From NCBI RefSeq assembly GCF_020102855.1, contig NZ_JADHZD010000011.1:1-64000 (forward strand): DNA of 64,000 nt, given 5' to 3'. Positions 8,487 to 16,897 of this stretch are shown piece by piece (position 1 is the first letter of the stretch; each line of letters opens with the position of its first letter). Made by a program: the position numbers and the translations under genes. The notes under the pieces were generated by a model. The model had not been told where the DNA came from. It ran no database searches and worked only from the letters and a program-made list of their open reading frames with translations. Origin of the DNA: Nocardioides lacusdianchii. GTDB taxonomy: Bacteria; Actinomycetota; Actinomycetes; Propionibacteriales; Nocardioidaceae.

Positions 8487-8493
8487 TGGTCGA

Positions 8494-9933
8494 GTGACAC
8501 GACGACCCCTCGGACCGCTCTCTGCGCTGCTGGTCGTCGGCGCGCTCTGCTGCTCGACGCTCACCCCGCCGGCCGAGCCGGCCGGCGCTGCGCCCGGCTC
8601 CGACTACCCGCCGCCCACGATCGACACGGCCCCTCGTGAGGCACGCGAGAGGCCCGCCGCGACCGGTGGTGACGACGAGGACGGGGCGGAGCGCGAGCAG
8701 GCCGTGCCCCGGGCCGAGCCGCTCGTCGAGACGACGGCCCGCGGCCCGCGCGACCGCCCCGCGGTCCCGCGGGCCCCGGAGCTGACCGGTGGCTACCGCT
8801 TCATCTCCGCACCCGACTTCCTCAACCAGGACGTCGCCGACCTCACGGCGGGCGGGCGCAAGCACTACGTCGTCGAGGCGACGGGCGAGGTCGCCAACTC
8901 CACCAACGCCTCCTACGAGACGGCGCTGGACCGCGTGCTGGACGAGATGGCCGGCCACGGCACGCGTGACGTGCTGGTCGCCGGCGACCTGGTCGAGGGC
9001 CGCTGGGGACGCGACGACTCGCGCACCGGCGTGTTCGGCCCGGTCCGCACCCAGGCGCAGCGGCTGCGCGCCTGGCGGCGTGCCGCCGACGTCTATTACC
9101 CAGCGTGGCTCCAGCGCTTCGACGACCACGGCCTGAGGACCTATCCCGCCGTCGGCGACCACGAGGTCGGCGACGACCCGTGGCGTGTCCGCGGACGCCA
9201 CCCGTGGGTCGACTTCAAGCGACGCCACCTCCCGGAGTTCAAGAAGATCTTCGCCGACCACGCGCTGAGCGGCAGCGACGGCCGCCCGCGGTTCGCCGAC
9301 CGGCCCCGCCGCGGGCCGGCCCGGCACACGGCGTACGCCGTCCGCCTCGACGCCGACGTGCTGCTGGTGACGCTCGACGTCTTCGAGCGCCGCGGTGGAG
9401 ACGTGCACATGTCCGTCGACGCCGCCCAGCTCTCCTGGCTCGAGCGCGTGCTCCGCAAGGCGCGCCGCGACGAGGTGCCGTGGGTGATGGTGCAGGGCCA
9501 CACGCCGATGCCCGGCCCCGTGCGGGTCCGCAACTCCACCCACCTGGTCTACGAGAAGGGCCGGTCCTCGAGGCTGTGGCGGACCATGGTCGAGGGTGGC
9601 GTCGACGTCTATCTCAGCGGCGAGGTGCACGACCAGACCGTCCGCCAGCGCGACGGCATCCTCGAGGTGTCGCACGGCTCGCTGTTCTACCGCGGCGAGG
9701 CGTCCTACGTCCTCGGCCAGGCGACGGCGGGGCGGCTGGTCCTGGAGAACCACCAGTTCCGCGGCACGGTGGGCTACGCCGACCGCCTGTGGACCACGTC
9801 GCGCCAGGGAGCGCCCGGGACGATCACCTACCCGCTCCCGTCGGTCGTCACCGGCACCCTGGTCGCCAGCCGCACCCGCTCCGGTGGGCTGCGGGTCGAG
9901 GACGCCGCGGGAGTCCTCGCGCCGAGACGCTGA
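8494..9933 (+). CDS. Secreted calcineurin-like metallophosphoesterase
   Basis: The 479-residue protein starts with a signal peptide (hydrophobic core about residues 9-22, cleavage near AGAA at 30-33). A disordered, charged linker follows, then a metallophosphoesterase domain from about residue 100. Metal-binding motifs are GDLVEG (164-169), GDHEVGDD (221-228, in the place of GNHE), QGHTP and SGEVHD. It probably hydrolyses a phosphoester outside the cell; the substrate is unknown. The GTG at 8494 is preferred over the longer open frame because it gives a proper signal peptide and has TACGGT seven bases upstream. Confidence 0.85.
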   Translation: MTRRPLGPLSALLVVGALCCSTLTPPAEPAGAAPGSDYPPPTIDTAPREARERPAATGGDDEDGAEREQAVPRAEPLVETTARGPRDRPAVPRAPELTGGYRFISAPDFLNQDVADLTAGGRKHYVVEATGEVANSTNASYETALDRVLDEMAGHGTRDVLVAGDLVEGRWGRDDSRTGVFGPVRTQAQRLRAWRRAADVYYPAWLQRFDDHGLRTYPAVGDHEVGDDPWRVRGRHPWVDFKRRHLPEFKKIFADHALSGSDGRPRFADRPRRGPARHTAYAVRLDADVLLVTLDVFERRGGDVHMSVDAAQLSWLERVLRKARRDEVPWVMVQGHTPMPGPVRVRNSTHLVYEKGRSSRLWRTMVEGGVDVYLSGEVHDQTVRQRDGILEVSHGSLFYRGEASYVLGQATAGRLVLENHQFRGTVGYADRLWTTSRQGAPGTITYPLPSVVTGTLVASRTRSGGLRVEDAAGVLAPRR

Positions 9934-9966
9934 CCCTGATCCTGCCCCTGGTCCTGACCCAGCCGC

Positions 9967-11199
9967 TCAGGGCGCCTCGGCACGGACCAGGCGCACGGCC
10001 AGCAGCAGGTCGATGAGGTCCTCGACCCGGCGTACGTCGCAGCCGGTGCGCTCGGCGATCCGGTCGAGGCGGTAGTAGACCGTGTTGGCGTGCACGTGCA
10101 GGTGCATCGCGGTGAGCTTGGCGTTGAGGTCGTGGGAGACGTAGGTGCTCAGCGTGTCGACCAGGATCCCGCCGGTCGCGAGGTCCTCCTCGACGAAGGC
10201 CCGCACCTCGGGCGGCACGAGCCGTGCGTTCTTCTGGCTCGAGATGAGCAGGTCCAGGGTCGACATCTCGTCCATGGCGCGCACGCCGGGACGGCCGAGC
10301 AGCGAGCCCATCGCGGTCCGGGCGTCCTCGTAGGCCCAAGGGATCTCGCGGAACCCGGTGCGGGCGGAGCTGAGCCCCACGCTGGTCAGGATGCCGTCGC
10401 CGAGGAGCGAGACCACGGCAGTCCGTACGCCGTCCACGACCTGGGCCGGCCCGTGGGGTCCCACCGGCAGCAGGGCCACCACCTCGTGGTGCCGCGCGAC
10501 GACCATGCCCCGGCCGGCCACCGTGAGCGCGGCTCGCAGCCGGGCCCGCTGCTCGGCCCCGACCAGCTTGGAGGGCAGGGTCGCCACGAGGGCGACGAGG
10601 GGCTCGTCGTCGGCCAGGCCCATCTGGGCCAGCGCCAGCTGGCGCTCCTCCACCGTCGGCGGCTTTCCTGCGAGCAGGTCCTCGAGGAGGTCACGGGCCA
10701 GGCGGGCGGAGTCGGCCAGCTGGTACTGCTGGGCCTCGAGGTAGGCCTCGGCTGCTGCGGTGCTCCCGACCTCGATCGTGCGCATCACCTGGTTGACGAG
10801 CAGGAGCGCGGCGTCCTTGGTCGAGGGCCACTCGTTGACGCCCGCGAGGATGTCGTCCCACAGGGTCAGCTGGCCCACGCGGAAGGCCTTCATGAAGTCG
10901 GACAGGGTGATCCCCAGCTCGACGCGGCGCATCGCGTGCTGCCCGCTCCAGGGGAAGTCGGACCGGTGGGGGTGTCGTCGCTCGTTGACGCTGGCGAGGA
11001 ACGCGGCGAAGACCTGCCGGCAGTGGGCCTCGACGTCGTCACGCAGTCCCGCGTCCGCACGCGCGCCGTACGCCGGCACCTGGTGCCAGATCGTGTTGGT
11101 CGCATCGTGCGCGATCACCGCCTCGCGCCGCTGCACCCACTGGGCGAGCTTGTCCGCGCCGTGCGCCTCGCCAGCCAGCGCCACCGTCCCGTTCGTCAC
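9967..11199 (-). CDS. PucR-family transcriptional regulator
   Basis: The 410-residue protein ends in the PucR-type helix-turn-helix (about residues 345-405), containing LTAMHLHVHANTVYYRLDRI. The middle is a degenerate GGDEF-like sensor region typical of the family. The GTG at 11199 is chosen because GGGGAG lies eight bases upstream; a GTG 22 codons earlier lacks a ribosome site. It is divergent from the ABC/ligase operon and is the natural candidate to control it. Two GTGA...TCAC palindromes lie in the shared promoter region. PucR proteins usually sense small catabolic substrates. Confidence 0.85.
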   Translation of the reverse strand: MTNGTVALAGEAHGADKLAQWVQRREAVIAHDATNTIWHQVPAYGARADAGLRDDVEAHCRQVFAAFLASVNERRHPHRSDFPWSGQHAMRRVELGITLSDFMKAFRVGQLTLWDDILAGVNEWPSTKDAALLLVNQVMRTIEVGSTAAAEAYLEAQQYQLADSARLARDLLEDLLAGKPPTVEERQLALAQMGLADDEPLVALVATLPSKLVGAEQRARLRAALTVAGRGMVVARHHEVVALLPVGPHGPAQVVDGVRTAVVSLLGDGILTSVGLSSARTGFREIPWAYEDARTAMGSLLGRPGVRAMDEMSTLDLLISSQKNARLVPPEVRAFVEEDLATGGILVDTLSTYVSHDLNAKLTAMHLHVHANTVYYRLDRIAERTGCDVRRVEDLIDLLLAVRLVRAEAP

Positions 11200-11271
11200 C
11201 GAGTCTCCCCTCGAGCTGATCGCCCATGGTGACTCGCCGATCGCGGTTGCGCCACCCCCTCTCATCGCCTT

Positions 11272-11284
11272 GTGATCCGGTCAC
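11272..11284. promoter_or_regulatory. Candidate regulator palindrome GTGA-N5-TCAC
   Basis: GTGATCCGGTCAC is a perfect inverted repeat with a five-base centre in the divergent gap between the PucR gene and livF. It shares half-sites with a second palindrome 77 bases further on. Confidence 0.45.
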
Positions 11285-11348
11285 AGGGCGGGCGCCCGGG
11301 CCTTTGGGCCGACGACCAGTGACACCGACCGCACAGCGGGTCCACGAT

Positions 11349-11369
11349 GTGACTGTCGTCACTTAGCCT
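11349..11369 (+). promoter_or_regulatory. Palindrome GTGAC-N4-GTCAC with adjoining -10 of the liv operon
   Basis: GTGACTGTCGTCAC (11349-11362) is followed one base later by TAGCCT (11364-11369), a likely -10 hexamer. A protein bound here would lie between -35 and -10 of the ABC operon. The ribosome site GGAAGGA follows about 20 bases before the livF ATG. Confidence 0.5.
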
Positions 11370-11391
11370 CTCGGAAGGAACTCGGTCCACG

Positions 11392-12180
11392 ATGCTCTCC
11401 GCCCGCAACCTCGAGGTCGTCTACGACGACGTCGTCCTGGCCCTGCGCGGCGTGAGCATCGACGTGCCCGAGGACGGCATCGTCGCACTCCTCGGCTCCA
11501 ATGGGGCCGGCAAGACGACTTTGCTGCGCGCCCTCACCGGGCTGCTGGACATCCACCACGGAGAGGTCGCCAAGGGGCGCGTGACCCTGGACGACAAGCC
11601 GATCCACCGGATGAGCCCCGAGCGGGTCGTGAAGCAGGGAGTGCGCCAGGTGCTCGAGGGCCGTCGTGTGTTCGTCGAGCTCAGCGTCGAGGAGAACCTC
11701 AAGGTCGGCGCCCACACCGCCCGCTCGCGCATGGCGGACAACCTCGAGCGCGTGTACGCCCTGTTCCCGGTGCTGGGCGACCGACGGGCCGCGACCGCGG
11801 GCTACCTGTCCGGCGGTGAGCAGCAGATGCTGGCCATCGGGCGGGCGATGATGTCGGAGCCGCGCTACCTCCTGCTCGACGAGCCGACCCTGGGGCTGGC
11901 GCCCAAGATGGTGGAGAACATCCGCGACGTGGTGCTCGAGATCAACAAGGGTGGCACCGCCGTCCTGCTGGTCGAGCAGAACGCGACCATGGCCCTCTCG
12001 ATCGCCAGCCACGGCTACGTCATGGAGACCGGCCGGGTGGTCCTCGACAAGCCGGCCGCCGCCCTGCTCAAGGACGACGACGTGCGCGAGTTCTACCTCG
12101 GCCTCCATCCCGGCGAGGACGGGCGGAAGTCCTTCCGCGACACCAAGCACTACCGGCGCAAGAAGAGGTGGTCGGCATGA
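11392..12180 (+). CDS. livF: Branched-chain amino-acid-type ABC transporter ATPase (LivF)
   Basis: This 262-residue cytoplasmic ATPase powers the importer. Walker A is GSNGAGKTT at residues 35-43, the signature is LSGGEQQM, and Walker B is LLLDEPTLGLAP. The last of these, with short length, marks the LivF subfamily. The C-terminal tail is longer and more basic than usual (KHYRRKKRWSA). It is the first gene of the operon, and its stop overlaps the livG ATG by four bases. Confidence 0.9.
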   Translation: MLSARNLEVVYDDVVLALRGVSIDVPEDGIVALLGSNGAGKTTLLRALTGLLDIHHGEVAKGRVTLDDKPIHRMSPERVVKQGVRQVLEGRRVFVELSVEENLKVGAHTARSRMADNLERVYALFPVLGDRRAATAGYLSGGEQQMLAIGRAMMSEPRYLLLDEPTLGLAPKMVENIRDVVLEINKGGTAVLLVEQNATMALSIASHGYVMETGRVVLDKPAAALLKDDDVREFYLGLHPGEDGRKSFRDTKHYRRKKRWSA

Positions 12181-12983
12181 CGGACCAGACCGTCGGGGGG
12201 ACCGCGCACCCGGCACCCGTGGCCCGGCTCGACGACGTGCACCTGGCCTTCGCCGGCGTGAAGGCCGTCAACGGCGTGAGCTTCGAGGTGCGCCCCGGTG
12301 AGCTGTTCGCGATCATCGGTCCCAACGGTGCGGGCAAGACGTCGCTGTTCAACGTCCTCTCCGGCGTCTACCGGCCGCAGCAGGGGTCGGTGGAGTTCAT
12401 GGGCGAGAGCATCCTGGGCCGCCGCCCGCACCGGATCGCCGCCATGGGCATGGCCCGGACCTTCCAGAACATCGCGCTGTTCGAGCACCTCACCGTGCTC
12501 GACAACCTCATGCTGGGCCGCCACCAGCACATCACCTACGGCTTCCTCCAGGCCTTCGCCTGGGTGGGCGCGGCCCGTCGCCAGGAGGTCGAGCACCGCC
12601 GCGCGGTCGAGGAGATCGTGGACTTCCTCGAGCTCGCGCAGTGGCGCAGCATGCCGGTCGGGCTGCTGCCGTACGGCGTGCAGAAGCGCGTCGAGCTCGG
12701 CCGGGCGCTCGCCATGGAGCCCAAGCTCCTGCTCCTCGACGAGCCGGTGGCGGGGATGAACCAGGAGGAGACCGAGGACACCGCCCGCTTCGTCCTCGAC
12801 ATCCGCGACGAGCTCGACGTGCCGATCATCATGGTCGAGCACGACATGGGCCTGGTGATGGACCTCGCCGACCGGGTGCTGGTCGTCGACTTCGGCACCC
12901 CGATCGTCACGGGCACGCCCGACGAGGTGCAGCGCCACCCCGACGTGGTGCGCGCCTACCTCGGCAGCGAGGTGGGGGCGTGA
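12177..12983 (+). CDS. livG: Branched-chain amino-acid-type ABC transporter ATPase (LivG)
   Basis: The second ATPase of the importer has 268 residues. Walker A is GPNGAGKTS at residues 48-56, the Q-loop region is ARTFQNIALF, and Walker B is LLLDEPVAGMN. The signature is degenerate, LPYGVQKRVE, as is normal for LivG. The ATG at 12177 overlaps the livF stop as ATGA and has AGAGGTGG upstream; a GTG at 12168 is the only nearby alternative. Its stop overlaps the ligase GTG, so the operon is translationally coupled here. Confidence 0.9.
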   Translation: MTDQTVGGTAHPAPVARLDDVHLAFAGVKAVNGVSFEVRPGELFAIIGPNGAGKTSLFNVLSGVYRPQQGSVEFMGESILGRRPHRIAAMGMARTFQNIALFEHLTVLDNLMLGRHQHITYGFLQAFAWVGAARRQEVEHRRAVEEIVDFLELAQWRSMPVGLLPYGVQKRVELGRALAMEPKLLLLDEPVAGMNQEETEDTARFVLDIRDELDVPIIMVEHDMGLVMDLADRVLVVDFGTPIVTGTPDEVQRHPDVVRAYLGSEVGA

Positions 12984-14812
12984 CCAGCCCCGTCACCCGG
13001 ATCCGGGCGCACGCGCAGTCGATGCCCGACGCCGTGGCGCTGCGCGACAAGCACCTCGGCATCTGGCGGGAGTGGACCTGGGCGTCGTACTGGGAGCACG
13101 TCCAGCTGGCGGGGCACGCTTACCTCGCCCTGGGCGTCGTGCCCGGCGACCGGGTCGCGATCCACTCCGAGAACCGGCCGGAGTGGCTGGTCTGCGACAT
13201 GGGCGCGCTGGCCGCGCGCGCCGCGTCGGTGGGCGTCTATCCCACGAATCCTGCCGCCGAGGTGGGCTACCTGTTGAACGACTCCGGGGCCAAGGTGCTC
13301 GTCGCGGAGGACCAGGAGCAGGTCGACAAGGCTTTCTCCGTGCTCGACCAGGCGCCCGGCCTGGTCCGCGTCGTCTACCTCGAGCCGCGGGGCATCCGCC
13401 ACCGCTACGACAGCGAGCTGCTGCTCTCGTGGGAGGACTTCCTCGAGCTCGGCCGCGACCACCGGGAGGCCCACCCGGACGCGCTCGTCGAGGTGCTGGC
13501 CCAGCAGGAGCCATCCGACCTCGCCACGCTGATCTACACCTCCGGCACCACCGGCCCGCCGAAGGGGGCGATGCTCACCGTCAGCAACGTCGAGTGCGCG
13601 ATCGAGGTCCTCGTCGAGCGGGGCGCCTTCACCGACCCGCCGCCCGGGCCGGGGGACCTCACCCTGTCCTACCTGCCCCTGGCGCACGTCGCGGAGCGGA
13701 TCTTCTCCACCTGGTTCAACGCCGCCGCCGGGACGCAGGTCAACTTCGCCGAGTCCATCGAGACGGTCCCGGTCAACCTGCGCGAGGTGCAGCCCACGAT
13801 CCTGTTCGGCGTCCCCCGCATCTGGGAGAAGCTCCTGGCCGGCGTCGAGACCCGGCTGTCCGGCGCGTCCTGGCTCAAGCGCACGGTGTCGCGGTTCTGG
13901 CTGGGCGTCGCCGAGGACATCGGGCAGCGCCTGGTCGCGCAGGGCGGCGTGCACAGCACGTCGACGCGCCTGCGCTACGCCGTGGGCTACGTGTTCTTCT
14001 ACCGCGCGCTCAAGGACCGGCTCGGCATGAGGAAGGTCCGTTACGCCGCCTCCGGGGCCGCGCCGATCGCGCCGGAGGTGCTGCGGTTCTTCATGGGGAT
14101 CGGGGTGCCGATGCACGAGGTCTACGGGATGACGGAGAACACCGCGGTCGCCACCGGGAACCGGCCGGGGCGGATCCGCCTCGGCACCGTGGGCGAGGTG
14201 CACCCCGGCACCGAGCTGCGGATCGACGAGGAGACCGGGGAGATCCTCACCCGCAGCGGCGCGACCTTCGCCGGATACTGGCAGCGCGAGGAGGCGACCC
14301 GGATGGCGCTGACCCCCGACGGGTGGCTGCACACCGGCGACGTCGGCGAGTGGGTCGAGGGGACGCACGTGAAGATCACCGACCGGATGAAGGACATCAT
14401 CATCACCGCGGGCGGCAAGAACATCTCGCCGTCGATGATCGAGAACGAGCTCAAGGCCTCGCCGTTCATCCGCGAGGCGATCGTGATCGGCGACGGCCGC
14501 AAGTTCCTCACCGCGCTCATCGGCATCGAGCTCGACACCGTCGGTGAGTGGGCCCAGCGCCGCCAGCTCGGCTACAGCACCTACCGCGACCTGAGCGCCA
14601 AGCCGGAGGTGGTGGAGCTGGTCTCCGGCGTGGTCGAGGCGGTCAACGCCAACCTGTCGCAGGTGGAGCGGATCAAGGCCTTCCGGCTGCTGCCCAAGGA
14701 GCTCGACCACGAGGACGGTGAGCTGACCGCCACGCAGAAGGTCAAGCGCTCCGCGATCTCCCAGATGTTCGAGGACACCGTCAGCGACATGTACACCGGA
14801 GCGACACGATGA
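12980..14812 (+). CDS. AMP-dependent acyl-CoA synthetase (long-chain type)
   Basis: This 610-residue enzyme activates a carboxylic acid to its CoA thioester via an acyl-adenylate. The P-loop YTSGTTGPPKGAM begins at residue 186, the A5 motif is YGMTENTA, the A7 region is WLHTGDVGEW, and the motif with the catalytic lysine is near the C-terminus (TATQKVKRSAI). The length and insert match FACL/ACSBG-type ligases. It sits between livG and livH with four-base overlaps on both sides, so import and CoA activation are probably linked. The substrate, perhaps a fatty, aromatic or terpenoid acid, is unknown. Confidence 0.85.
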   Translation: MTSPVTRIRAHAQSMPDAVALRDKHLGIWREWTWASYWEHVQLAGHAYLALGVVPGDRVAIHSENRPEWLVCDMGALAARAASVGVYPTNPAAEVGYLLNDSGAKVLVAEDQEQVDKAFSVLDQAPGLVRVVYLEPRGIRHRYDSELLLSWEDFLELGRDHREAHPDALVEVLAQQEPSDLATLIYTSGTTGPPKGAMLTVSNVECAIEVLVERGAFTDPPPGPGDLTLSYLPLAHVAERIFSTWFNAAAGTQVNFAESIETVPVNLREVQPTILFGVPRIWEKLLAGVETRLSGASWLKRTVSRFWLGVAEDIGQRLVAQGGVHSTSTRLRYAVGYVFFYRALKDRLGMRKVRYAASGAAPIAPEVLRFFMGIGVPMHEVYGMTENTAVATGNRPGRIRLGTVGEVHPGTELRIDEETGEILTRSGATFAGYWQREEATRMALTPDGWLHTGDVGEWVEGTHVKITDRMKDIIITAGGKNISPSMIENELKASPFIREAIVIGDGRKFLTALIGIELDTVGEWAQRRQLGYSTYRDLSAKPEVVELVSGVVEAVNANLSQVERIKAFRLLPKELDHEDGELTATQKVKRSAISQMFEDTVSDMYTGATR

Positions 14813-15720
14813 CCCAGTTCCTGGAAGTGGTCCTGCGCGGGCTCGGCTCCGGCTCGATCTACGCGCTGCTGGCCCTCGGCTTCGTGATCATCTACAAGTC
14901 CACCGGCGTGATCAGCTTCGCCCAGCCCGCGATGATGCTGACCGGCGCGACGATCACCAGCTACGTCGGACCCGCCCTCGGCGTGATGCTCTTCACCGGC
15001 TTCTCCTTCTTCGTGTCGATGGCCGTCGCGGCGCTCCTCACCGCGGCCCTCGCGCTGGTCATCGAGCGGGGGGCGATCCGGCCGATGGTGGGACGCCCGG
15101 CGTTCGTGGTCGCCATCATCACCATCGGGATCGACATCGTGGTCCGCGTCGTCACCAGCGGCTTCATCGGCCTGGGCGCCCGCAACATCCCCAACCCCTG
15201 GGGCCTCGAGCGCGTCGAGCTCGCCGGCCTCCGCGTCCAGGAGCGACACCTCGTGTCGCTGGCCACGCTGGCCATCGTCGTGGCGGTCCTCTTCTGGTTC
15301 TACCGCTACACGCGCCACGGCCTCGCCATGCGGGCCGCCGCCTTCGACCAGGAGGCAGCGCTCACCCAGGGCGTCAGCGTCGGCAGCGTCTTCGCCCTGT
15401 CCTGGGCGATGGCAGGAGCCCTCGCCGCGGTGGCGGGCTCGCTGCTCGCCATCTCGGCCGGTGTCGACCGGCAGATCTGGATCGTGGCCCTGGTCGCGCT
15501 CCCCGCGATCATCCTGGGCGGCCTGGACTCCCTCGAGGGCGCGGTGGTCGGCGGTCTCGCCGTCGGGGTCGTCGAGTCCCTGGTCGGCACCTACCAGCGC
15601 GACTACGCGCCCTGGCTGGGCGACAACTTCGCCGTCGTCTCGCCCTACGTCCTGATGCTGCTGGTGCTGCTGGCCAAGCCCTACGGCATCTTCGGCACAC
15701 CGGAGGTGAGGCGGGTATGA
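14809..15720 (+). CDS. livH: Branched-chain amino-acid-type ABC permease (LivH)
   Basis: LivH is one of the two membrane permeases of the importer. It has 303 residues with about eight hydrophobic helices and the family start GLGSGSIYALLALGFVIIYKSTGV. The cytoplasmic EAA-like loop contacting the ATPases is near GLAMRAAAFDQEAALTQGV. It overlaps the ligase stop and the livM start by four bases each. Confidence 0.9.
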   Translation: MTQFLEVVLRGLGSGSIYALLALGFVIIYKSTGVISFAQPAMMLTGATITSYVGPALGVMLFTGFSFFVSMAVAALLTAALALVIERGAIRPMVGRPAFVVAIITIGIDIVVRVVTSGFIGLGARNIPNPWGLERVELAGLRVQERHLVSLATLAIVVAVLFWFYRYTRHGLAMRAAAFDQEAALTQGVSVGSVFALSWAMAGALAAVAGSLLAISAGVDRQIWIVALVALPAIILGGLDSLEGAVVGGLAVGVVESLVGTYQRDYAPWLGDNFAVVSPYVLMLLVLLAKPYGIFGTPEVRRV

Positions 15721-16868
15721 CCACCCTCTCGACGGGCCCGGCCCGCACCAGGCGCCGCGGCGGACGCTTGTCCGGACGGCCTCAGCTCTACCGGTCGTAC
15801 GCCCAGGAGCTGGCGCTCTTCAACACCCGGCCCAAGCGGATCTGGGTCGGCCTCATCGTGCTGGTCGCCCTCGGGCTCTCGCAGATGCTGACCGACAACC
15901 ACCTCAACACCCTGGCGCTGGCGTACGCCTTCGCGATCGGCGCGCTCGGCCTCAACATCATCACCGGCCTGGCCGGGCAGGTGTCCCTGGGCCACGCCTT
16001 CTTCCTCGGCGTCGGCGCCTACACGGCGGCGGCGATCTCCGGGGACCCGGACGGTCGCACGATCGGCTTCGGCATCACCAACATCCTGGTCTGGCTGCCC
16101 GCCGCCGGTCTGGTGGCGGGGCTCGCGGGCGTGCTGGTGGCGCCGCTGGCGACGCGGCTGCGCGGGCTCTACCTCGCCATCGTCACCCTCGGGCTGGTGT
16201 TCATCGGCGAGCACCTGTTCCGCGAGTGGAGCGACCTGACCGGTGGCGCCGGCGTGGGTCGGGAGGCTGCCGTGCCGGAGCTCTTCGGCATCGAGTTCGC
16301 CCGCGACGGCGACTACCTGACCTCGGACCAGAAGTTCTACCTGCTGATGCTGGTGCTGATGCTGGTGTTCGCGCTGGGCGCCCGCAACCTGGCGCGCTCG
16401 CGCACCGGGCGGTCCTTCGCCGCGGTCCGGGACCGCGACATGGCCGCGGAGATGATGGCCATCAACCTGCCGCGCGCCAAGACGGTGGCCTTCGCGATCT
16501 CGTCGTTCTACGCCGGCTGCTCGGGCGCGCTGATCTACAGCATCATCGGGTTCTTCGAGCCGTCCAGCTTCGGGCTCCTGCTGTCGGTGCAGTTCATCGC
16601 GATGGTGCTGATCGGGGGAGCGGGCACGGTGAGCGGCGCCATCATGGGCGCGCTGTTCATCACGCTGCTGCCGACCCTGACGCGCGAGCTCCCGGCGTAC
16701 CTGCCCTTCATCTCGGGCCAGGTCACCGACACACCCAACGTCTTCCAACTCGAGCAGGTCCTCTACGGCCTGCTCATCGTCGGCTTCCTGCTGTTCGAGC
16801 CACGCGGACTCTTCGGCATCTGGATCCGGATTCGCAACTACTGGAAAGGCTGGCCCTTCAGCTACTGA
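15717..16868 (+). CDS. livM: Branched-chain amino-acid-type ABC permease (LivM)
   Basis: The second permease has 383 residues with about ten helices. It has the LivM hallmark segment LNIITGLAGQVSLGHAFFLGVGAY and the coupling loop SRTGRSFAAVRDRDMAAEMMAINL. An N-terminal basic extension of about 40 residues precedes the first helix. It overlaps livH by four bases and is followed 29 bases later by the binding-protein gene. Confidence 0.9.
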   Translation: MTTLSTGPARTRRRGGRLSGRPQLYRSYAQELALFNTRPKRIWVGLIVLVALGLSQMLTDNHLNTLALAYAFAIGALGLNIITGLAGQVSLGHAFFLGVGAYTAAAISGDPDGRTIGFGITNILVWLPAAGLVAGLAGVLVAPLATRLRGLYLAIVTLGLVFIGEHLFREWSDLTGGAGVGREAAVPELFGIEFARDGDYLTSDQKFYLLMLVLMLVFALGARNLARSRTGRSFAAVRDRDMAAEMMAINLPRAKTVAFAISSFYAGCSGALIYSIIGFFEPSSFGLLLSVQFIAMVLIGGAGTVSGAIMGALFITLLPTLTRELPAYLPFISGQVTDTPNVFQLEQVLYGLLIVGFLLFEPRGLFGIWIRIRNYWKGWPFSY

Positions 16869-16897
16869 GCGGCCGGACACACACAAAGGAGAGCACC

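Noticed and set aside
5691-8564. Minus-strand frame of about 957 codons across pfp and the permease
   Set aside because: It is out of frame with the real pfp and antisense to the permease, with repetitive charged composition.
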